Source: an uncultured Porphyromonadaceae bacterium (lineage in GTDB: Bacteria; Bacteroidota; Bacteroidia; Bacteroidales; Muribaculaceae). From it: a stretch of DNA of 15,174 nucleotides. The stretch spans positions 1 to 15,174 of the forward strand of contig UROS01000043.1 in assembly GCA_900549445.1 (NCBI GenBank), in the 5' to 3' direction. The notes below the pieces were generated by a model. It saw only the letters and a program-made list of their open reading frames with translations, was not told the origin of the DNA and ran no database searches. Of the stretch, positions 7,055 to 14,564 are shown one piece after another (the stretch's first letter is position 1; the number at the start of each line of letters is the position of its first letter). The position numbers and the translations under genes were made by a program.

Positions 7055-7116
7055 AGGCTGCCCGGTAAGCCGGCACTCTGATAAAAGAGGTCGGAAAGCC
7101 GGGTGGCTTTTTATTT
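7055..7116 (+). terminator. Long structured terminator after rplT
   Basis: An 11-bp outer helix (7055-7065, AGGCTGCCCGG, with 7099-7109, CCGGGTGGCTT; three wobble pairs) encloses a purine-rich internal loop (TAAG opposite AAAG). This is capped by a 9-bp inner hairpin (7070-7079 with 7086-7094, one bulged A, loop GATAAA). A T-rich tract TTTATTT follows at 7110-7116. A shorter alternative, AAAGCC-GGGT-GGCTTT (7095-7110), uses the same T tract. Either could end the ribosomal operon. The structure lies only six bases before the next start codon. Confidence 0.7.
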
Positions 7117-7122
7117 ACAACC

Positions 7123-8106
7123 ATGAAAACATTGCAAAAAGCATCGGCGGCGCTGATCTGCGTGCTGGCAGCGGTTTCGGCTGCGGCATCCGATACGGGA
7201 CTCGCCGGGAAATCGGGCGCCGGGCTTATGGCCGCAATTTCGGAGCGATACCGCCCTTCAGAGTTGGTTGAGCCGGAAACGAAAGTGTTTTTGCTCACTG
7301 ACGGCAGCACCGGGCGTACTCTGATTTATGACCGCTATGCCGACCGCTGGTTCGATCCCGAAGAGGAAGTACCGTACATCTCGTATGTGCTTCCGGCGAA
7401 GTGGTGGGAGCGGACGCGGGAACCGGGAGTTGACCTGTTTAATATCTTTCCCGCGTCGGCCGACGTGGAAAGTGTGAAACGGAACTATCCGCCCGGACAG
7501 GTAGAGACGCCAAAGTGGGACAACGGACTTTGGAAAGTCGGAACAGCGAGTCTGTCGGGTTTCGACGTGATGTTTTATATGCCTGCCGCCCAGTATCTCG
7601 GCGACTGGGCGAGGGCCTGCATGTATGTGGCTGTGATGTACCGCACGCAGTGGCTTGCAGCGGAGGCGTTCATGACCCTCGACGGGACAGATTATCCTGT
7701 GCTGACCCCTCTTGCTGCGGAGACTTTTCTCGACTGGCACCGCTCCGATCCTGTCGACGACCCGGAGCGCCGCCGGAACGACGCGGTGAAGAGCATACAG
7801 GGCAACCGGAATCCGTTTGTGGACTATCCGGAACTCGCCGAATACCTTTGGGGTACCCGGAAGGGGGAGGCATATATGACTGAAGGGGAGGAAACTCCAC
7901 TTCATTCCACCTATTCGTCAACGGAGGAATTCGTTTATCTTAAGTCAGACGAAGTGCCCGGCGATGCAAGTTGGACTCTCGACGGTAAAAGGGTAGACGG
8001 CGACCGTATAGCCATTGCGGACCTCGGGGCCGGCGAGCATCATCTGAAATTCAGATCGGCGGCCGCCGGTTGCTCCGGTATGATAAAGATAACAGTCAGA
8101 AAATGA
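7123..8106 (+). CDS. Secreted endonuclease I-family protein, probably inactive
   Basis: The 327-residue protein has a signal peptide at about 1-22 (MKTLQKASAALICVLAAVSA). The middle matches the EndA/NucM endonuclease I family: DLFNIFPAS at 104-112, RNYPPG at 120-125, WARACMYVAVMY at 162-173, WHRSDPVDDPERRRND at 205-220, and QGNRNPFVDYPELAEYLWG at 226-244. The usual catalytic stretch NREHSxPKSWW reads YISYVLPAKWW (85-95), so the Glu-His pair is Ser87-Tyr88. The usual metal-ligand Asn in VNxxRSNYP is Glu116. These losses suggest a pseudoenzyme with a binding or other role. Residues about 262-327 (SWTLDGKRV, GEHHLKF, IKITVRK) look like an Ig-like beta domain. The ATG follows a terminator by six bases and overlaps the next gene by ATGA. 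The fold call is solid; the lack of activity is inference. Confidence 0.8.
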   Translation: MKTLQKASAALICVLAAVSAAASDTGLAGKSGAGLMAAISERYRPSELVEPETKVFLLTDGSTGRTLIYDRYADRWFDPEEEVPYISYVLPAKWWERTREPGVDLFNIFPASADVESVKRNYPPGQVETPKWDNGLWKVGTASLSGFDVMFYMPAAQYLGDWARACMYVAVMYRTQWLAAEAFMTLDGTDYPVLTPLAAETFLDWHRSDPVDDPERRRNDAVKSIQGNRNPFVDYPELAEYLWGTRKGEAYMTEGEETPLHSTYSSTEEFVYLKSDEVPGDASWTLDGKRVDGDRIAIADLGAGEHHLKFRSAAAGCSGMIKITVRK

Positions 8107-8582
8107 AAAAATTCTTTGTTGGAGCAGTTATAGCGCTTGCGCTGGCAGGGTGCGGTAAAAGCGATTCGCCGGCACACAGGCAGCCTTCGTTGAATCCGGG
8201 CGAAGAGACTCCGGTACCGCCCGCAGATCCGGTGCGCCCGGGAGTAGATGCGGATAATTTAGCGGAGGAACTGAAGGATTCAACACCGCGTATAACCGGA
8301 GCAGGGGCGGATATGAATTACAACGATGGTGGTGTGTTGTTCCGGCGCAATGCTGACGGATCGGTGAGAATAGCCGATCTCGACGGCGTATCGACGGCAG
8401 ATTTCATACCCGGCGCAGTCATGAGCGCTGACTCGGTAATTCGCGGGTCGACACTGAAAATAAACAGAACCGATGTAAATCTATTGTCAGTCAGACTCCT
8501 GCAGCGAACAAGTGAAACGGAGTGGTATTATCTCATGTCGCAGGATTCTACGCGGATAATTGTAGTAGTGCCCGCACGTTAA
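8103..8582 (+). CDS. Unknown small lipoprotein coupled to the nuclease-like gene
   Basis: I choose the ATG at 8103, which overlaps the preceding stop as ATGA, over an upstream in-frame codon at 8070, because it places a clean lipoprotein signal at the N-terminus: MKKFFVGAVIALALAGC, with LAGC as lipobox and Cys17 as the lipidated residue. The mature part (143 residues) starts with a Pro-rich, low-complexity linker (about 22-50), then a compact region with repeated short strand-like stretches (GGVLFRRNADGSVRIADLDG, LLSVRLLQRTSETEWYYLM, TRIIVVVPAR). I recognise no family. A periplasmic or surface partner of the nuclease-like protein is a reasonable inference from the coupling only. Confidence 0.75.
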   Translation: MKKFFVGAVIALALAGCGKSDSPAHRQPSLNPGEETPVPPADPVRPGVDADNLAEELKDSTPRITGAGADMNYNDGGVLFRRNADGSVRIADLDGVSTADFIPGAVMSADSVIRGSTLKINRTDVNLLSVRLLQRTSETEWYYLMSQDSTRIIVVVPAR

Positions 8583-8653
8583 GTCTGTTGATGAATCCGG
8601 GCATTTTCTTTCAGCATCATATTGTTCCGGGTGGGATATGCTTTTGATTCTGC

Positions 8654-8679
8654 GGGCGCTAAATATAGCGCCCCTACAA
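8654..8679 (-). repeat. Single REP-like palindrome
   Basis: On the plus strand GGGCGCTA (8654-8661), loop AATA, TAGCGCCC (8666-8673) forms a perfect 8-bp hairpin followed by CTACAA. Read on the minus strand this is TTGTAG, then the 20-base palindrome: the same order as each arm of the repeat at 3368-3481 (TTGTAC then a 20-base palindrome). The GTAG immediately 5' of the hairpin is the tetranucleotide that REP elements in other bacteria present to REP-associated tyrosine transposases (RAYTs). It lies in the gap between the lipoprotein and porin genes. With no T tract, it is a poor candidate for an intrinsic terminator. Confidence 0.7.
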
Positions 8680-8780
8680 CACGCTGTTTATAAGTATTTT
8701 CAAAGTATTTTAAATGAAAGAGCCGTGTAAGGAGGCTAATTTTTTGAGTGAGGGCGGCTGTAAAATCGGGCTTGATGTTG

Positions 8781-8788
8781 TAACTTTG
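8781..8788 (+). promoter_or_regulatory. -7 element of the porin gene
   Basis: TAACTTTG matches TAnnTTTG and lies 22 bases before the porin ATG, giving a short leader of roughly 15 bases. The -33 region has no clear TTTG at the standard spacing. Confidence 0.55.
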
Positions 8789-8810
8789 CAGTCGGAAAAA
8801 GGATTATGTT

Positions 8811-9821
8811 ATGAATTTCACTGGAAAGATACTGCTGGTCGCCGCGATGGCGCTTCCGGCACTCGCCTCCCTGGCGGAGGATTCAATCAATTACGTGCCT
8901 GAAATCCACGGCGCTTTACGCACCCGCTGGGAGATGGATCTCGACGACGAGTCGAGCCGGTTTCAGGTAAGAAACGCGCGAGTCACACTCGCCGGGCGCG
9001 TTTCGCCGGCCATCGACTATTTTATACAGACAGATCTTTGTGACCGGGGCAAGATGAAGATTCTCGATGCCTGGGGCCGGCTCGAATTCATGCCGGGACT
9101 CCGGCTTCAGGCCGGTCAGTTCAGAATGCCGTTCGGTGTCGACCCTTTCCGCGGGCCGGCCAACTATATATTCGCCAACCGCTCGGTTATAGGCAAACAG
9201 GTGTGTAATGTCCGTGCCGCGGGAGCGAAGCTGATGTATTCGTTTGCGGAAGTGCCGCTGACGCTCGAGGCGGGGGCTTTTAATCCGACGTCGATTGCAG
9301 ACCACGATGTGTGGGTGAAAACCATGTCGTACGCCGGAAAAATTGCATTGAAAGCGGGCGATTTCGCTTTTTCTACAGGGGTGCAGACGATTGTGCCCGA
9401 CTCGGTGAGAATCAATCTTCTCGGCGCAGGAATAACCTGGAAGCGCGGAGGGTGGACAGCCGAGGCTGAGTATATGAACAAGCATTATACCCATTCAGCC
9501 CACAGCGCGTGCCACGCCTATAATTTCTTCGTGGATTACGGTATGCCGGTGAAGGCCGGTATTTTCAACCGGGCGTCGGTGCAGGGGCGTTTCGACGGCA
9601 TGACCGCCCACAGCAACGGTACCCGCAACGGCGAGGGCTGCCTGACCACAACCGATCCGGCCCGCAACAGAATCACTGTCGGCGGTACGCTGACCCATAC
9701 ATATAAAGCGCTCCATGCCGATGTGCGCCTGAATTACGAAAAGTTTTTCTATCACCACGACGTGAAGCCGACACCGGGTAACGGTGACCGCCTGGTGGCG
9801 GAGTTGGTGGTCAGATTCTGA
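8811..9821 (+). CDS. Outer-membrane porin, phosphate-selective O/P type
   Basis: Predicted outer-membrane beta-barrel of 336 residues with a signal peptide at about 1-22 (KILLVAAMALPALASLA). The mature part has alternating amphipathic strands and tight turns: the opening YVPEIHGALRTRWEMD, then RFQVRNARVTLAGRVSPAID, YFIQTDLCDRGKMKILDAW and LRLQAGQFRMPFG. That order is typical of the OprO/OprP (phosphate-selective porin) family common in Bacteroidetes. The protein ends in LVAELVVRF, with the C-terminal Phe expected for BAM-dependent insertion. The true substrate cannot be read from the sequence; the family name should not be taken as proof of phosphate transport. It has its own likely promoter, and the dihydrouridine synthase gene starts 12 bases after its stop, so the two may share a transcript. 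Confidence 0.85.
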   Translation: MNFTGKILLVAAMALPALASLAEDSINYVPEIHGALRTRWEMDLDDESSRFQVRNARVTLAGRVSPAIDYFIQTDLCDRGKMKILDAWGRLEFMPGLRLQAGQFRMPFGVDPFRGPANYIFANRSVIGKQVCNVRAAGAKLMYSFAEVPLTLEAGAFNPTSIADHDVWVKTMSYAGKIALKAGDFAFSTGVQTIVPDSVRINLLGAGITWKRGGWTAEAEYMNKHYTHSAHSACHAYNFFVDYGMPVKAGIFNRASVQGRFDGMTAHSNGTRNGEGCLTTTDPARNRITVGGTLTHTYKALHADVRLNYEKFFYHHDVKPTPGNGDRLVAELVVRF

Positions 9822-9833
9822 CGGGGCTGGAGG

Positions 9834-10766
9834 ATGGAACTTCTCATAGCGCCGCTGCAGGGTTTCACCGATTCGTTCTGGCGTCGTGCCCATTCGGAAA
9901 AGATGGCAGCCTACGGTGTCAGGCCGGTATATTTCGCCCCCTTCGCGAGAATTGAAAAGGGGATGATCCGGCCTCGGGATCTAAGGGAGATGGCTCCCGC
10001 AGAAGGAATCAATCTTATTCCGCAGGCCATTTTCAGGGATGTCGACGAACTCGCGAGGATAGCGGATGCTGCTGAGACAATGGGATACCGCCGGCTTGAT
10101 CTGAACATGGGATGCCCGTTTCCCCCTCAGACTAAAGCAGGCAGAGGCGCGGCCGCCGCAGTAAATCCGAAACTGCTGGATGATTTGCGGCGTTTTATTG
10201 AATCGCGCCGGGAGCTTGAGTTTACAGTGAAAATGCGGCCGGGACTTCAGCAGACCGACGAATGGGAGGCAGTGGCCGACCTTATCGACGCGCTTCCGCT
10301 GAAATATCTGACCATACACCCGCGCGCTGCCCGGCAGCAATACCGCGGGGAACCCGATACGGAAGCGTTCGCCGCAATGTATGAAAAACTGCGTCACCGG
10401 CTGGTTTATAACGGCGACATGAGAACTCCTCACGATTTCAAGGCGACAGCAGAACGTTTTCCCGACCTTGCGGGAATAATGGCGGGGCGCGGAGTGCTTG
10501 CGCGTCCGTCGCTTCCGGTGGAGATTGCCTCGGGGGAAGAGTGGGACAGCGCGGAACGGCGCCGTCTCTGGGGCGGTATAATGAAAAACATAGCCGAAAG
10601 ACTGTCTGAGTCATCGGCAGGCACCGCACAGGCCATGGACAGACTCCGCCCCCGGCTTGAATATTACGAAGAGGAGGCTGTAGGCCGGAAAGATATCAAG
10701 CGGCTTGCAAAGACGAGAACCCCGGAGGAGTTCATTTCTTTGCTGACGAATTTAATTCGTCTTTGA
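9834..10766 (+). CDS. tRNA-dihydrouridine synthase
   Basis: FMN-dependent enzyme that reduces uridine to dihydrouridine in the tRNA D-loop. It has 310 residues, the normal Dus length, with a TIM barrel followed by a helical C-terminal domain. Motifs: APLQGFTD at 6-13 (FMN binding), NMGCPFPP with catalytic Cys94, VKMRPG with Lys133, HPRA at 162-165 (usually HGRT), NGDM at 193-196, and MAGRGVLARP at 216-225 (phosphate binding). I cannot assign it to DusA, B or C with confidence, so I give no symbol. A GGAGG stretch directly abuts the ATG, too close for an ideal ribosome site. The last 35 bases overlap the 3' end of uvrA on the other strand. Confidence 0.92.
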   Translation: MELLIAPLQGFTDSFWRRAHSEKMAAYGVRPVYFAPFARIEKGMIRPRDLREMAPAEGINLIPQAIFRDVDELARIADAAETMGYRRLDLNMGCPFPPQTKAGRGAAAAVNPKLLDDLRRFIESRRELEFTVKMRPGLQQTDEWEAVADLIDALPLKYLTIHPRAARQQYRGEPDTEAFAAMYEKLRHRLVYNGDMRTPHDFKATAERFPDLAGIMAGRGVLARPSLPVEIASGEEWDSAERRRLWGGIMKNIAERLSESSAGTAQAMDRLRPRLEYYEEEAVGRKDIKRLAKTRTPEEFISLLTNLIRL

Positions 10767-13575
10767 GGAAGCGAGCCGTGGGCGAATTGCCGGCGGCAAT
10801 CTGTTCGGGAGTACCCTGGGCAATGATCTGACCGCCGTTTTTGCCTCCGCCTGGGCCCATGTCGATGACAACGTCGGCTGATTTCACCACGTCGAGATTG
10901 TGCTCGATCACGAGCACGGTATTGCCCTTATCGACCAGACGGTTGAGCACTCCGAGGAGCACGTTGATGTCCTCGAAATGCAGCCCTGTTGTAGGTTCGT
11001 CGAGAATGAAGAGCGTATTGCCGGTATCGCGCTTGGCGAGTTCGGTGGCGAGTTTCACGCGCTGGTTTTCGCCGCCCGAGAGAGTTGAAGATGGCTGGCC
11101 GAGCTTTATGTAGCCGAGTCCGATGTCCTGAAGAACCTTTATTTTGTTTAGGATGGCGGGTATTCCCGCAAAGAACTCAACAGCCTGGTTTATGGTCATG
11201 TCGAGCACGTCGGCGATGGATTTTCCTTTGAACCTCACTTCGAGGGTCTCGCGGTTGTAGCGCTTGCCGCCGCAGACTTCGCAAGGCACGAGCACGTCGG
11301 GCAGGAAATTCATCTCGATGGTCTTGTAGCCGTTTCCGCTGCAGGTCTCGCAGCGTCCGCCGGCTACGTTGAACGAGAAGCGGCCCGGACGGTAGCCGCG
11401 GATCTTAGCCTCGGAAAGCGATGCGAAAAGATCGCGGATGGCTGTGAACACGCCGGTGTAGGTGGCGGGATTTGAGCGGGGCGACTTGCCGAGGGGCGAC
11501 TGGTCGACGGTAACCACCTTGTCGATGTTCTCGATACCCTCAACCGCCCGGAACGGGAGGGGGGCAGTGTGGCTGCGGTAGAATTTCTGACTGAGGATGG
11601 GCTGAAGGGTTCCGTTGACGAGTGACGATTTGCCGCTTCCGGAGACGCCAGCCACACAAATGAAAGTGCCGAGGGGGAGCGTGAGATCCACGTCCTGAAG
11701 ATTATGACCTGTAGCACCCTTTATCTTAAGCTTTTTGCCGTTGCCCTTGCGCCGCTTCGCAGGGAGGGTCACGCTGCGTTCGCCGTTGAGATACTGCGCG
11801 GTCAGGGTCGAGGTGCGGAGCATGTCGGCCGGGGTGCCTTCAAACACAACTTCACCACCTTTCCGGCCGGCTTTCGGGCCGATGTCAACGATATAGTCGG
11901 CGTTGAGCATCATGTCCTTGTCGTGCTCTACCACAAGGATGGAATTGGAGGCGTCGCGGAGATTCTTGAGCGATTTTATAAGGCGGTCATTGTCGGCCTG
12001 ATGCAGTCCTATCGACGGCTCGTCGAGGATGTAGAGCACGTTGACGAGCTGGCTGCCGAGCTGAGTGGCGAGACGTATGCGCTGGCTCTCGCCGCCCGAG
12101 AGGGAGGCGGACGCGCGGTTGAGCTGCAGATAATCGAGCCCGACGTCGACGAGGAACTTTGCGCGGGTGCGGATTTCCTTCAGAATCTCAGCAGCTATGA
12201 GGCGCTGAGTGGGGGAGAGGCGCTCCTCCACGGTGAGCGACCATTGGTAGAAGTCGCTGATGTCGAGGCGGCAGAGCTGTGCTATGGTTTTGCCGTCGAT
12301 GAAGAAATGGAGAGCCTCGCGGTTGAGACGGTCGCCGTTGCACTCGGGGCAGACTGCGCGGGAGAAGAAGCCCGCGCTCCATTTCTGGGCGGCGGCCGAT
12401 GCATCCTCGCCCTGCTGCATCTCTATGTATTTGAGGAGACCTTCGTAGGTCTGGAAATAATTGTAGGTCGAGAGGGTGTCGTTTTTCACGACGAGGCGCT
12501 CTTCGGTTCCGTTGAGAATGTCGTCTATGGCTTCCTCGGGGAGGTCGCGGACAGGAGTCTTGATGGTGCAGCCGTATTTCTTGCAGATGGCGTCGATCTG
12601 ATGGAAAATCATCTGATCGCGATACTTTCCGAGCGGGGCGATGGCACCGGCGTGGATTGAGATGCGGTCGTCGGGAATCACTTTTGCGCGGTCTACGATA
12701 TTGACGTAGCCGAGTCCCTTGCAGCAGGGGCATGCGCCGAGGGGGGAGTTGAAGGAAAAGTTATGGGGCGCGGGATCGCGGTAAGAGATTCCGCTCTCGG
12801 CGTCCATGAGGGTCTGGGAAAAGTAGCCGGTGGAGTCTGTTTCGACGTCGTAGATCATCACGTTCTTGCCTCCCTGACGCAAGGCATCGCCTACGGTTGA
12901 TTCAAGGCGCGAAAGGTCTTTCGGCGACACTTTCAGACGGTCGATCACAAGCTCGATGTCGTGGTTCTTATAACGGTCCACTTTCATGTTGAGTGTGAGT
13001 TCGCGGAGTTCGCCGTCGACTCTTACGGTCAGGAAGCCTTTTTTGCGCAGGGTCTCGAAAAGTTCCTTATAGTGACCCTTGCGGTTCTTTACCAGGGGCG
13101 CGAGGATGTAGATCTTATGCCCGGCGTAGCGCTCGAGGATGAGGTTGATGATCTGTTCCTCGGTGTATTTCACCATGGGACGGCCGGTGACATAACTTAC
13201 GGCTGTTCCGACGCGGGCATAGAGCAGACGGAGGAAGTCGTAGATTTCTGTGGTGGTGCCGATTGTACTCCGCGGATTCTTGTTGATGGTTTTCTGCTCT
13301 ATCGCAATGACAGGGCTGAGTCCGGTGATTTTATCGACGTCGGGGCGCTCGAGGTTGCCGAGCATGTTGCGGGCATAGGCGGAAAAAGTCTCGATATAGC
13401 GGCGCTGGCCTTCGGCGAAAATGGTGTCGAATGCCAGAGAGGATTTCCCGCTTCCGCTCAGGCCGGTAATTACGGTAAGGGAATTGCGGGGAATTTCAAC
13501 GTCGATATTCTTGAGGTTGTGAACCCGCGCGCCGAGCACCTTTAGCGACGATTCGGCAGCTGCGGGATGATTCAT
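10732..13575 (-). CDS. uvrA: Excinuclease ABC subunit UvrA
   Basis: Damage-recognition ATPase of nucleotide excision repair; dimerises, loads UvrB at lesions and is then released. I start at the ATG at 13575 (947 residues), whose ATGA overlaps the stop of the upstream gene, rather than a TTG four codons earlier. Both ABC modules are complete: Walker A GLSGSGKSS (about 38-46) and GVSGSGKSS (about 642-650); signatures LSGGES (about 491) and LSGGEN (about 831); Walker B ILDEPSIGLH and ILDEPTTGLH. The split zinc site (CPCC about 281-284, CPEC about 408-411) and the C-terminal zinc module (CETC about 741, CEVC about 764) are intact. Length is normal. It is the last gene of a three-gene minus-strand cluster. 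No frameshift or missing residue seen. Confidence 0.97.
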   Translation of the reverse strand: MNHPAAAESSLKVLGARVHNLKNIDVEIPRNSLTVITGLSGSGKSSLAFDTIFAEGQRRYIETFSAYARNMLGNLERPDVDKITGLSPVIAIEQKTINKNPRSTIGTTTEIYDFLRLLYARVGTAVSYVTGRPMVKYTEEQIINLILERYAGHKIYILAPLVKNRKGHYKELFETLRKKGFLTVRVDGELRELTLNMKVDRYKNHDIELVIDRLKVSPKDLSRLESTVGDALRQGGKNVMIYDVETDSTGYFSQTLMDAESGISYRDPAPHNFSFNSPLGACPCCKGLGYVNIVDRAKVIPDDRISIHAGAIAPLGKYRDQMIFHQIDAICKKYGCTIKTPVRDLPEEAIDDILNGTEERLVVKNDTLSTYNYFQTYEGLLKYIEMQQGEDASAAAQKWSAGFFSRAVCPECNGDRLNREALHFFIDGKTIAQLCRLDISDFYQWSLTVEERLSPTQRLIAAEILKEIRTRAKFLVDVGLDYLQLNRASASLSGGESQRIRLATQLGSQLVNVLYILDEPSIGLHQADNDRLIKSLKNLRDASNSILVVEHDKDMMLNADYIVDIGPKAGRKGGEVVFEGTPADMLRTSTLTAQYLNGERSVTLPAKRRKGNGKKLKIKGATGHNLQDVDLTLPLGTFICVAGVSGSGKSSLVNGTLQPILSQKFYRSHTAPLPFRAVEGIENIDKVVTVDQSPLGKSPRSNPATYTGVFTAIRDLFASLSEAKIRGYRPGRFSFNVAGGRCETCSGNGYKTIEMNFLPDVLVPCEVCGGKRYNRETLEVRFKGKSIADVLDMTINQAVEFFAGIPAILNKIKVLQDIGLGYIKLGQPSSTLSGGENQRVKLATELAKRDTGNTLFILDEPTTGLHFEDINVLLGVLNRLVDKGNTVLVIEHNLDVVKSADVVIDMGPGGGKNGGQIIAQGTPEQIAAGNSPTARFLKDELNSSAKK

Positions 13576-14546
13576 TTTACTGTCCAATTTGAATTATAGG
13601 TTTTCTTTTTCTGAGAGGAACGCTTAAGCGATTCCTTTTTGGGTATTTTCACAATGTAAGTCTTGCCGTCCTTGTTAGGGAGGGATTTGGCCCGGATCCA
13701 GGGATTGTGTTCGCGCAGAATCAGGTAGTTGATGCCCTGACGCTTTGCCCAAAGCGCCCAGTCGTCGACAGGGGCGCCGACAGTCACCTCATCGTATTCG
13801 AAGGGCTGGTAGAGCTGGTCGTCGGTGAGACGGTAGCCGTAGCGTGCGGGATTCTCCATTATTATCTTGGTGGCGAGCAGACGGAACATATAGCGTGTTG
13901 TCTCGTCGGCGAGGTATAGATCATAGGCGGAGTTTGCAATCTGCTTGTCGAGTTCGCCTGAGATGCGACCCATGCCGCCGTTGTAGCTTGCGGCCACCGA
14001 TTCCCAGTTGCCGTATTTCGAGTAGGCTTTTTTCAGGTAGCGGCATGCGGCTTCGGTGGCTTTTTCGGGGTGGTACCGCTCGTCGACGTAGTCGTTGACC
14101 TCAAGTCCGTACTGGCGGCCGGTATCGGGCATGAACTGCCAAAGTCCGGCGGCGCGGGCGCCCGAGAGCGCGCGGGGATTCAGCGTTGATTCGATGCAGG
14201 CGAGGTATAGAATGTCGAGAGGCACGCCGTTTTTCTTAAGAATGGGTGCCATCATCGGAAAATAGCGGTTTGCCCGTTTGATGGTGAGAAGGGTGTTGCC
14301 GTGGGTGTAGCAGAGCGAGGTGAGCTCGCGGTCGAGGCGCTCGTACATGTCGGTTCGGTCAAGGTTCACCCTGTCGCCGCAGAATGTCATCGATTCGGGA
14401 ACTGCGGGAGAGAAAACCGGGGAAAATTCCTCGGATTCGTGTGAGTGGGAATGCGAATTCGCAGAGGCACAGGCCGTGGGCGAGCCAAGACTCAACAATA
14501 AAAGCGCGGCAGCGATGCCGGAAAAAGTTCTGGATATATTGGTCAT
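13572..14546 (-). CDS. Secreted lytic transglycosylase, SLT/MltD-like domain
   Basis: Cleaves peptidoglycan glycan strands non-hydrolytically, leaving 1,6-anhydromuramic ends, in the periplasm. The 324-residue protein has a signal peptide at about 1-28 (GIAAALLLLSLGSPTACASA); Cys26 lacks a proper lipobox, so soluble export is more likely than lipidation. A His-rich stretch SHSHSHE follows at about 31-37. The goose-lysozyme-like domain spans about 85-235: catalytic Glu119 in ACIESTLNPRALS, then AAGLWQFMPDTGRQYGL and the substrate motif AASYNGGMGR. No LysM repeat is present; the C-terminal 75 residues are a short domain with a Lys-rich tail (SLKRSSQKKK). It lies 18 bases after a T9SS-type cargo gene and overlaps uvrA by ATGA, so co-transcription is likely. 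Confidence 0.92.
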   Translation of the reverse strand: MTNISRTFSGIAAALLLLSLGSPTACASANSHSHSHESEEFSPVFSPAVPESMTFCGDRVNLDRTDMYERLDRELTSLCYTHGNTLLTIKRANRYFPMMAPILKKNGVPLDILYLACIESTLNPRALSGARAAGLWQFMPDTGRQYGLEVNDYVDERYHPEKATEAACRYLKKAYSKYGNWESVAASYNGGMGRISGELDKQIANSAYDLYLADETTRYMFRLLATKIIMENPARYGYRLTDDQLYQPFEYDEVTVGAPVDDWALWAKRQGINYLILREHNPWIRAKSLPNKDGKTYIVKIPKKESLKRSSQKKKTYNSNWTVK

Positions 14547-14564
14547 TAGAAAATCAGTTTAGGG

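Noticed and set aside
8070..8102. Upstream start adding 11 residues to the lipoprotein
   Set aside because: It would bury the signal peptide behind a polar stretch and lies within the preceding gene; the ATG at 8103 gives a proper lipobox at Cys17.
8654..8679. Intrinsic terminator for the lipoprotein gene
   Set aside because: The hairpin is strong, but no T tract follows on either strand; its TTGTAG flank matches a REP-like repeat better.
8714..8902. 62-codon open frame overlapping the porin start
   Set aside because: It runs through the porin promoter and signal-peptide codons in another frame and has no features of its own.
11704..12660. 318-codon open frame antisense to uvrA (and another at 12961-13545)
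   Set aside because: These shadow an intact uvrA with both ATPase modules; the translations show no domain structure.
13573..13587. TTG start for uvrA four codons upstream
   Set aside because: The ATG at 13575 overlaps the preceding stop as ATGA and gives a normal UvrA N-terminus; TTG is less likely and adds only four unsupported residues.
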